NCBI RefSeq assembly: GCF_003207795.1
Contig: NZ_NIRT01000017.1
Coordinates: forward strand, 1-64,000
DNA: 64,000 bases
Source of the DNA: Komagataeibacter nataicola
GTDB taxonomy: Bacteria > Pseudomonadota > Alphaproteobacteria > Acetobacterales > Acetobacteraceae
Reading direction: 5' to 3'
The position numbers were made by a program, and so were the translations under genes. The notes below the pieces were generated by a model, which worked only from the letters and a program-made list of their open reading frames with translations, searched no databases and was not told where the DNA came from. Shown piece by piece: positions 57,798 through 64,000 of the stretch (the stretch's first letter is position 1; each line of letters begins with the position of its first letter).

Positions 57798-59087
57798 TCA
57801 GTCCTCGAACGGGTCGCGCATCAGGATGGTGTCGTCGCGTTCGGGGCTGGTGGAAAGCAGGGTCACTGGCGCCTCCACTAGTTCCTCGATGCGGCGGACA
57901 TACTTGATGGCCTGCGCAGGCAGCTCGGCCCAGGAGCGCGCGCCCTTTGTGCTGTCCTTCCAGCCTTCCATCGTCTCGAACACCGGGCGGATGCGCTGCT
58001 GCGCGCCGGGAGCCGAGGGGAAGTGCTTCGTGGTCTTGCCGTCGAGTTCGTAGCCCACGCAGATGCTGATCTCGTCCAGCCCGTCGAGCACATCAAGCTT
58101 GGTCAGGGCCAGGCCATTGACACCGCCCACGCGCACCGCGCGACGCACCAGCACCGCATCAAACCAGCCGCAACGGCGGGGGCGCCCCGTTACGGTGCCG
58201 AATTCATGCCCGCGCTCGCCCAGCGTGCGGCCCATGTCATCATGCAGTTCGCTGGGGAACGGCCCCTCGCCCACGCGGGTGGTGTAGGCCTTGGCAATGC
58301 CCAGCACGAAACCGACGCTCGTCGGCCCCACGCCAGCACCCGTGCCCGCATTGGCGGCCACGGTGTTCGACGAGGTCACATACGGGTAGGTGCCGTGATC
58401 CACGTCGAGCATCACCGCCTGCGCGCCCTCGAACAGGATGCGCGAGCCGCCACGGCGGCTGTCATCGAGCAGGTCCCACACGGGCGCCATGAAAGGCAGC
58501 ACGCGGGGGGCTACAGTGTTGAGGAAGTCGAGCAGTTCCTGCTTGGTGAAGGTCTCGGCACCCAGCCCCTTGAGCAGGGTGTTGTGGTGCAGCAGCAGTT
58601 CATCGAGCTTCCAGTCCAGCGTTTCCGGCTCGGCCAGATCACACAGGCGGATGGCGCGACGGGCGACCTTGTCCTCATAGGCGGGGCCGATGCCGCGCCC
58701 GGTGGTGCCGATCTTGCGCTCGCCGCGGGCGGCCTCACGCGCACGGTCAAGCGCGCCATGCACGGGCAGGATCAGGGGCGCGTTTTCAGCGATTTTCAGT
58801 GTCTCGGGCGTAACCTTCAGGCCCTGTGCCGTCACGCGGTCGATTTCCTTGAGCAGCGCCTCGGGGTCAACCACCACGCCATTGCCGATCACGCCCATCT
58901 TGCCGCGCACCAGGCCTGAAGGCAGCAGGGAGAGCTTGTAGGTCTGCTCACCCACAACCAGCGTGTGGCCCGCATTGTGGCCACCCTGAAAGCGCACGAC
59001 CACATCGGCGCGGCTGGCCAGCCAGTCCACAATCTTTCCCTTGCCCTCGTCACCCCACTGGGTGCCGATCACGGTGACGTTGGACAT
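57798..59087 (-). CDS. purA: Adenylosuccinate synthase
   Basis: The 429-residue enzyme links IMP and aspartate using GTP, the first committed step to AMP. It has the glycine-rich GTP loop [45 protein letters not shown]-type seen as [43 protein letters not shown] (read in two parts) and [18 protein letters not shown] 59087 has AAGGAG upstream. It ends the serC-hisZ-purA run on the minus strand and converges with rpoH. Confidence 0.96.
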   Translation of the reverse strand: MSNVTVIGTQWGDEGKGKIVDWLASRADVVVRFQGGHNAGHTLVVGEQTYKLSLLPSGLVRGKMGVIGNGVVVDPEALLKEIDRVTAQGLKVTPETLKIAENAPLILPVHGALDRAREAARGERKIGTTGRGIGPAYEDKVARRAIRLCDLAEPETLDWKLDELLLHHNTLLKGLGAETFTKQELLDFLNTVAPRVLPFMAPVWDLLDDSRRGGSRILFEGAQAVMLDVDHGTYPYVTSSNTVAANAGTGAGVGPTSVGFVLGIAKAYTTRVGEGPFPSELHDDMGRTLGERGHEFGTVTGRPRRCGWFDAVLVRRAVRVGGVNGLALTKLDVLDGLDEISICVGYELDGKTTKHFPSAPGAQQRIRPVFETMEGWKDSTKGARSWAELPAQAIKYVRRIEELVEAPVTLLSTSPERDDTILMRDPFED

Positions 59088-59175
59088 TTCATGCTCCTTG
59101 ATATGCTGCCCGGTGGCCACTGCGCGGCCAGCCGGAAAAACGGGGTCGGTTCAGAAAAAGAAATCGGTTGAAACT

Positions 59176-60327
59176 TCAGGCGTCATCAACCGGCACGAGC
59201 TGGCCATCCACCACCACCAGCGTGCAGGCCAGCAGGGCCGCCTGCGCCAGCGGGTCTTCATCCGGCCCGAGGGCGCTGACCGTGGCATAGCCTGCCGCCC
59301 GCAGGGCTGCCGCCTTTTCCGCCGGCGTGCCCCACGGCAGGAAGATGCGCGTGCGGCTGGGCAGGGGCGGCGCCGCGCGCAGGATGATGTCAGGCCGCAG
59401 GGTAATGCCACAGGCCGGTTCATCATCATTGGACAGGTAGCGCCCGCCCCGGCCCAGCTCTTCACGCTGGCCTGCGGCATAAACGCTCACGCACACGCCG
59501 GTATGATACTGCCAGCCCCGGAACTCCACCGGGTCCACCGTCAGGCGGATACCGGGCACGCGGGTCTCGATGGCGGCCACGGTGGCGGCCAGCCGCTCGC
59601 TCAGCGCACGCACGGCGGGCGGCAGGTCAACCGCCGCGAGTTCCGCCAGCGCGCCGTGCGCCGGGCCTGCCGCGTGCAACAGGCGGGTCAGCACATTGGC
59701 CAGATCGCCGCCATGCCGCGCCACGGCGGCGGCATCCTTGCGGTCAAGCGCGCGCATGAGCGTGCCCCGCACATGCCCTTCGAACCCGCCCGCATCGAGC
59801 AGGGCGGTGGTGAGCGCTGGCATGGTCAGGTCGAACGAAACACCGCGCACCTGCAACGTGGCCAGGCACTCGGCGGCGAGGGCCACGATTTCCGCATCCG
59901 CATGCGGGCCATCGGGGCCGATCAGTTCCACGCCTGCCTGCGATATCTGCCGATCCCCCTCGCCCCGGTTGCTGGCCATGAGAACGCACGGCCCGGCATA
60001 GGACAGGCGCAGCGGGCGCGGCATGTCAGGCAGGCGCGTTGCGGCAATGCGGGCGATCTGGGGCGTGATGTCGGGCCGCAGGGCCATCATCCGCCGCGTA
60101 TCGGGGTCCATCAGGCGGAAGGTCTGCGCCGCCACCGCCGCCCCCGAGCCGGACAGCAGGGTGGTCTCGAATTCCAGCAGCGGCGGGGTCACGCGGTCAT
60201 AACCATGGGCCGCGAACACGCGCATCAGGGTCTCGACACCCGCAGCCTCGGCCTCGGCCTCGGGGGGGAGCCGGTCCACGAACCCGGCTGGCAGAAGGGC
60301 TGGGTTGAACGGCGGGTCATCAGTCAT
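59176..60327 (-). CDS. hisZ: ATP phosphoribosyltransferase regulatory subunit
   Basis: HisZ is a catalytically inactive histidyl-tRNA synthetase paralogue that activates the short form of HisG in histidine synthesis. The about 383-residue product shows class II synthetase features: LPPEAEAEAAGVETLMRVFA, ALRPDITPQIARIAATRL (motif 2 region), and GRGGRYLSND with weak motif 3. Anticodon-binding domain motifs are lacking. ATG 60327 is chosen over the longer frame at 60390. It is located between serC and purA. The presence of HisZ predicts a short HisG elsewhere in the genome. Confidence 0.88.
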   Translation of the reverse strand: MTDDPPFNPALLPAGFVDRLPPEAEAEAAGVETLMRVFAAHGYDRVTPPLLEFETTLLSGSGAAVAAQTFRLMDPDTRRMMALRPDITPQIARIAATRLPDMPRPLRLSYAGPCVLMASNRGEGDRQISQAGVELIGPDGPHADAEIVALAAECLATLQVRGVSFDLTMPALTTALLDAGGFEGHVRGTLMRALDRKDAAAVARHGGDLANVLTRLLHAAGPAHGALAELAAVDLPPAVRALSERLAATVAAIETRVPGIRLTVDPVEFRGWQYHTGVCVSVYAAGQREELGRGGRYLSNDDEPACGITLRPDIILRAAPPLPSRTRIFLPWGTPAEKAAALRAAGYATVSALGPDEDPLAQAALLACTLVVVDGQLVPVDDA

Positions 60328-60408
60328 GGCAGGCCTATCGTGCTGCATCATGCCCGCGGGCACGCAGCCGGGGCATGATGGATCGGACATGGAAGGAGAA
60401 TGTAAGGA

Positions 60409-61581
60409 TCAGGCGTGTTCGCGCCGCACCTGCTCATAAGCCCAGTCAAGCCACGGCAGCACGGCCACGAGGTCTGCTGTCTCGACCGTGGCCCCACCCC
60501 ACAGCCGCAGGCCCGGCGGGGCATCGCGGTAGCTGCCCACGTCCAGCGCCACACCTTCCTGGCCCAGCAGGGCGACAATCTTCTTCGCCGCCGCCGTCTG
60601 CGCTGCGTGATCGAGTGCTGTAAACCACGGGGCGACAATGCGCAGGCAGATGGCCGTGCTCGAGCGGTGCCTGGGGTTGGGTGCGAGGAACCGCGCCCAG
60701 TCGGACTCCGCTTCCCATGCGGCAATCGCAGCCAGATTGGCTTCGCTGCGCGCAATCAGCCCTTTCAGCCCGCCAATGCCCTCGGCCCATTTCAGGCCAT
60801 CGAGCGCATCTTCCACGCACAGCATGGAGGGCGTGTTGATGGTATCGCCCCTGAAGATGCCTGCGATCAGGCCCTTGCTGTTGGTCAGGCGGAATATCTT
60901 GGGCAGCGCGCGGGGGGCTGGCGTGGACACCAGCCGCTCCACCGCGCGCGGTGACAGCGCCAGCATGCCATGGGCCGCCTCGCCGCCCAGCACCTTCTGC
61001 CATGACCATGTCACCACATCGAGCTTCTCCCACGGCAGATCCATGGCGAAAGCGGCGGATGTGGCATCACAGATCACCAGCCCGTCGCGCTGCGTGGGAA
61101 TGGCGGCATCATAGGGCAGGCGCGCGCCCGATGTGGTGCCATTCCAGGTCAGCACCACGTCACGCGACCAGTCCACCTGCGCCAGATCCGGGATCTCGCC
61201 GTAATCGGCCTTGAGCACGCGGGCATCGGGCAGTCTGAGCTGGGCGATGATGTCATTGGCCCATGTGGCGGAGAAGCTCTCGAACGCCAGAACGTCCACC
61301 GGGCGCGTGCCCAGGATGGACCACAGCACCATCTCGACGGCGCCGGTATCGGATGCGGGCACGATACCGAGCACCCAGTCCTCGGGCATGCCCAGCATGG
61401 CGCTGGAGCGGGTAATGACCTCGTTGAGCCGTGCGCGCCCCTCGGTCGAGCGGTGCGAGCGCCCCACCAGCGCATCCGACAGGGCATGGAGCGACCACCC
61501 CGGGCGCTTGGCGCACGGACCGGAGGAAAAGCGCGGATTGGCAGGCCGCACGGACGGCTTTGCAGTAAGGGCTTCAGGCAA
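60409..61581 (-). CDS. serC: Phosphoserine aminotransferase
   Basis: The 390-residue PLP-dependent enzyme makes phosphoserine in serine synthesis. The alphaproteobacterial type shows [55 protein letters not shown], and the PLP Lys region [18 protein letters not shown], followed by [15 protein letters not shown]. The start is TTG 61581 ([13 protein letters not shown]): the frame is open further upstream but runs through tRNA-Leu, which rules out the ATG at 61677. AGGA lies about 12 bases before it. The usual partner serA does not follow it here. Confidence 0.93.
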   Translation of the reverse strand: MPEALTAKPSVRPANPRFSSGPCAKRPGWSLHALSDALVGRSHRSTEGRARLNEVITRSSAMLGMPEDWVLGIVPASDTGAVEMVLWSILGTRPVDVLAFESFSATWANDIIAQLRLPDARVLKADYGEIPDLAQVDWSRDVVLTWNGTTSGARLPYDAAIPTQRDGLVICDATSAAFAMDLPWEKLDVVTWSWQKVLGGEAAHGMLALSPRAVERLVSTPAPRALPKIFRLTNSKGLIAGIFRGDTINTPSMLCVEDALDGLKWAEGIGGLKGLIARSEANLAAIAAWEAESDWARFLAPNPRHRSSTAICLRIVAPWFTALDHAAQTAAAKKIVALLGQEGVALDVGSYRDAPPGLRLWGGATVETADLVAVLPWLDWAYEQVRREHA

Positions 61582-61647
61582 GGGAGATAACGTCCTGTTC
61601 GCGACACGGGCATTGGCACGGCAACACCGCCAACCGGTGCGCCAGAC

Positions 61648-61731
61648 TGGTGCGAGAGGGGGGATTCGAACCCCCATGCCTTTCGGCGGTCGATTTTGAG
61701 TCGACTACGTCTACCGTTCCGTCACTCTCGC
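61648..61731 (-). tRNA. tRNA-Leu (anticodon CAA)
   Basis: The minus strand reads gcgagagtgacggaacgg at the 5' end and ends cccctctcgc-a-cca. The 7-bp acceptor stem (gcgagag/ctctcgc), the long type II variable arm (accgccgaaaggcatgg), and the anticodon arm gtcga-ctcaaaa-tcgac identify tRNA-Leu with anticodon CAA. It lies between serC and argC. Confidence 0.95.
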
Positions 61732-61807
61732 ATACAGGCACCCCGCCCGGAGCGGGACGGATGATACCACGGCAATCAGTCCTTGGACGTCTTGCGGACC
61801 CGCTATA

Positions 61808-62743
61808 TCACACCGGCGGCGGCGGCTCCAGTCCCAGCATCAACGCCAGATTCTGGATCGCGGCACCCGAGGCGCCCTTGCCCAGATTGTCCAGCCGCGC
61901 GGTCAGGACGGCCTGGCCCAGCTCCTCATTCCCATGCACGCGCAGTTCCATCCGGTCGGTGCCCGCCAGCGCATCGGCCACCAGCTTGCCGCAGGGTTCG
62001 GCCACGCTGACACGGTCAGAACCGGCATAATGCGCGGCCAGCACCGCATGCAGGTCGGCAAGACTGACATTGCCGGGCAGCAGGTCGAGATGCAGCGGCA
62101 CGGACACGATCATCCCCTGCGCAAAATGCCCGACCGAGGGCACGAACAGCGGTAGCTGCGCAAGGCCGGCATACAGCTTCATTTCCGGGATGTGCTTGTG
62201 GGCAAGCCTCAGCCCGTACAGCTCGAACGCGGGGCCGCCCTCACGCTCATGCGCCTCGATCATGCTGCGGCCGCCGCCGCTGTAGCCGCTCACGGCATTG
62301 ACCGTGATGGGGTAGTCATCAGGCACCAGCCCGGCCTTGACGAGCGGGCGCAGCAGGCCCACCAGCCCCGTGGGGTAGCAGCCGGGGTTGGACACGCGCG
62401 CGGCCTTACGGATACGCCCGGGCTGGGCCGCATCCATTTCGGGGAAGCCGTAAACCCAGGCCGGGTCGGTACGAAACGCGGTGCTGGCATCAAGGATGCG
62501 CGGTGCCTCAGCACCCATGCCGTCGGCCATGGCCACGGCTTCCCTGGCTGCCGCATCGGGCAGGCACAGCACCACCACATCGACAGACGCCATCATCTCG
62601 CGCCGGGCGTCGGGGTCCTTGCGGCGGGCTGGGTCGATGGAGCGCAGCGTAACCGGCAGATGCCCGAGCCGCTCGCGGATGCCAAGCCCCGTGGTGCCTG
62701 CCTCGCCATCGATAAAGACCGTTGCCTGTCCGTCGCTGCTCAT
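61808..62743 (-). CDS. argC: N-acetyl-gamma-glutamyl-phosphate reductase (short, type 2)
   Basis: The 311-residue NADP-dependent reductase makes N-acetylglutamate semialdehyde in arginine synthesis. The N-terminus [20 protein letters not shown] is the nucleotide-binding region, and the catalytic Cys is in [36 protein letters not shown] and the C-terminal [19 protein letters not shown] are family marks. The length (about 310 instead of 345) is that of ArgC type 2. The gene is divergent from mazG and followed by tRNA-Leu. Confidence 0.95.
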   Translation of the reverse strand: MSSDGQATVFIDGEAGTTGLGIRERLGHLPVTLRSIDPARRKDPDARREMMASVDVVVLCLPDAAAREAVAMADGMGAEAPRILDASTAFRTDPAWVYGFPEMDAAQPGRIRKAARVSNPGCYPTGLVGLLRPLVKAGLVPDDYPITVNAVSGYSGGGRSMIEAHEREGGPAFELYGLRLAHKHIPEMKLYAGLAQLPLFVPSVGHFAQGMIVSVPLHLDLLPGNVSLADLHAVLAAHYAGSDRVSVAEPCGKLVADALAGTDRMELRVHGNEELGQAVLTARLDNLGKGASGAAIQNLALMLGLEPPPPV

Positions 62744-62838
62744 GTGCCATCCATCCTGATAAGAACTTCCCGCCCTGCGGTGCGCGATCTATACAAAACC
62801 TGCGCCCGACCGCAACATAAACAGGCAGGAACCACCCC

Positions 62839-63633
62839 ATGCAAGACGCAGCTCCCCCCCTTCAACGCCTGCTCGACATCATGGCCCGCCTGCGCGACCC
62901 CGAGAGCGGCTGCCCGTGGGACCAGGCGCAGGATTTTGCTTCGATCGCGCCCTACAGCATCGAAGAAGCCTATGAAGTGGCCGACACCATCGCGCGTGAG
63001 GACTGGAACGGCCTGCCCGATGAATTGGGCGACCTGCTGCTCCAGGTCGTCTATCACGCGCAGATGGCCGATGAGAAAGGCCTGTTCGACTTCGCCACGG
63101 TTGCCACCCTGATTGGTGACAAGATGGTCCGCCGCCACCCCCATGTGTTTGGCGAGGCCGAAGCACAGGCCGGCCAGTGGGAAAACGGCAAGGCGCTCGA
63201 ACGCCTCGCCCGCAACCGGCGCGGCACGCTTGATGACGTGCCGGTGGGCCTGCCCGCCCTCATGCGCGCGCGCAAGCTCTCGGCCCGTGCCGCCCGCGTG
63301 GGGTTTGACTGGGATACGGTGGGCGAGGTCGCCGCCAAGGTAGATGAGGAACTCGATGAACTGAAGGTCGAGCTTGAAAGCGGCGACCGCGAGAAGATCT
63401 TCGATGAACTTGGCGACGTGCTGTTCACGCTCGCCACACTGGCCCGCAAGCTGGACATGGACCCCGAGGCCTGCCTGCGCCAGGCCAACGCCAAGTTCAC
63501 CCGCCGCTTTACCGCCGTCGAGCACGATCTGGCCGACCGGGGACTGGCACTGGCCGATGTGGACGTGAAAACCATGGAAGAGGGCTGGCAGGCGGTGAAA
63601 CGCCGCGAGCGCGCAGCCGGGGAAAAAGCCTGA
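62839..63633 (+). CDS. mazG: Nucleoside triphosphate pyrophosphohydrolase MazG
   Basis: The 264-residue enzyme hydrolyses dNTP/NTP to NMP and pyrophosphate as a house-cleaning activity. It has two MazG domains. The first has the opening LLDIMARLRDPESGCPWDQAQ, then EEAYEVADTI and the EExxE plus ExxD metal pattern in LPDELGDLLLQVVYHAQMA. The second has DEELDELKVELESGD and FDELGDVLFTLATLARKL. ATG 62839 is the family start. It converges on the inositol monophosphatase-like gene, with repeat copy H in between. Confidence 0.95.
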   Translation: MQDAAPPLQRLLDIMARLRDPESGCPWDQAQDFASIAPYSIEEAYEVADTIAREDWNGLPDELGDLLLQVVYHAQMADEKGLFDFATVATLIGDKMVRRHPHVFGEAEAQAGQWENGKALERLARNRRGTLDDVPVGLPALMRARKLSARAARVGFDWDTVGEVAAKVDEELDELKVELESGDREKIFDELGDVLFTLATLARKLDMDPEACLRQANAKFTRRFTAVEHDLADRGLALADVDVKTMEEGWQAVKRRERAAGEKA

Positions 63634-63639
63634 AAAATC

Positions 63640-63720
63640 AAAAGTTTTGGTGAAGCTTTTTTCAAAAAGCTTCGAAAGAACACCGCCTTTTTGAAAAAAG
63701 GCGGCACCAAAAAACTTTTA
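63640..63720 (+). repeat. Dispersed double-hairpin palindromic repeat, copy H (near-consensus)
   Basis: The unit aaaagttttggtgaagc, GAAGC-type hairpin (gaagcttttttc / aaaaagcttc), gaaagaacacc, GCC-type hairpin (ccgcctttttg / aaaaaaggcgg) and caccaaaaaactttta matches copy D. It occupies the 3'-3' gap between mazG and the next gene. Confidence 0.92.
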
Positions 63721-63724
63721 TCTT

Positions 63725-64000
63725 TTATGCCGCCGTCAGCAGCAGGTCGTGCAGCGCCTGCCAGCTTGCGCGGTCAGGCGCATAGAGCAGGCCGCCGCTG
63801 CGGTCGGTCACGCGGTAGGGCGAGCCATCAAAATGGGCGCTGTAGCCGCCCGCTTCCTGATGGATCAGCCAGCCCGCCAGATGGTCCCAAGGCAGGGTGC
63901 GGTTGAACAGCAGGAAGTGGCAGCGCCCATCAACCAGCATCAGGTATTCATGCGCCGCACAGCGGAAATCCCACGATCCCGCCACCTTGGGCAGGTTATG
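63725..64000 (-). CDS. Inositol monophosphatase-family protein, C-terminal part (partial)
   Basis: The reading frame runs in from beyond the window and ends at 63725. The 91 visible codons read HNLPKVAGSWDFRCAAHEYL, then RTLPWDHLAGWLIHQEAGGYSAHFDGSPY. W-D-x-A/L-A-G with a following EAGG is the C-terminal motif of the FIG superfamily (inositol monophosphatase, 3'(2'),5'-bisphosphate nucleotidase and histidinol-phosphatase relatives), where the Asp binds metal. The first two-thirds, with the DPxDGT metal site, lie outside the window, so the substrate cannot be assigned. Confidence 0.8.
   Translation of the reverse strand, partial: HNLPKVAGSWDFRCAAHEYLMLVDGRCHFLLFNRTLPWDHLAGWLIHQEAGGYSAHFDGSPYRVTDRSGGLLYAPDRASWQALHDLLLTAA

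Noticed and set aside
60409-61677. Longer serC start at ATG 61677
   Set aside because: The extension is read through the tRNA-Leu gene and has no SerC similarity.

Overview
The window is a 64 kb stretch of an acetic acid bacterium chromosome. I assign it to Komagataeibacter (formerly Gluconacetobacter xylinus). It carries the complete genus-typical cellulose operon cmcAx-ccpAx-bcsA-bcsB-bcsC-bcsD-bglxA, high-GC coding DNA, and alphaproteobacterial housekeeping genes in alphaproteobacterial arrangements (scpA-scpB-tatB-tatC-serS, argS-SPOR, serC-hisZ-purA, rpoH). The genus call is firm; I cannot fix the species from this stretch.

Layout. 1-8.2 kb: tail of an OmpA-type protein, GtrA-like membrane protein, TenA, alaS, a beta carbonic anhydrase overlapping an exported EEP-family phosphatase/nuclease, a membrane-anchored small protein, a Tat-type exported dinucleotide-binding oxidoreductase and HdeD. 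8.2-20.5 kb: rpsD, prfC, cysS, a TrmJ-type methyltransferase, gltX, a small unknown gene, a nicotinate phosphoribosyltransferase, class II DAHP synthase, a small secreted protein, gor and fpr. 20.5-31 kb: a SUV3-like helicase facing serS-tatC-tatB-scpB-scpA-SPOR-argS, followed by an in-frame-deleted dgt remnant. 31-39.7 kb: erpA, xthA, eipB-like, aspS, mtnA, htpG, a NUDIX hydrolase and a cupin-5 protein. 39.8-54.9 kb: the cellulose operon, read on the minus strand, with an undescribed exported gene coupled to its distal end and a long regulatory region containing a perfect FNR-type box, then tRNA-Glu(CUC). 55-64 kb: a small membrane protein divergent from an rluD-type gene, rpoH with a structured leader, purA, hisZ, serC, tRNA-Leu(CAA), argC, mazG and the tail of an inositol monophosphatase-family gene.

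How the genes work together. The cellulose genes form one machine. BcsA with its PilZ domain is the c-di-GMP-responsive synthase, BcsB the periplasmic partner, BcsC the outer membrane exporter, and BcsD plus CcpAx organise crystalline ribbon assembly. CmcAx (GH8) and BglxA (GH3) trim or process glucan. Transcription seems to start upstream of cmcAx near the FNR-type site, with a strong hairpin between ccpAx and bcsA. Most other genes are housekeeping: translation, chromosome segregation, protein export, amino acid and nucleotide metabolism.

Non-coding structure. Eight copies or fragments of a dispersed double-hairpin palindrome of about 80 bp lie between genes, five of them between convergent genes, and probably serve as bidirectional terminators. 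I saw no prophage, transposase, CRISPR array or classical defence system. The least explained items are the chorismate-lyase-like exported gene after bglxA, the repeat family, the rpoH leader and the dgt remnant.
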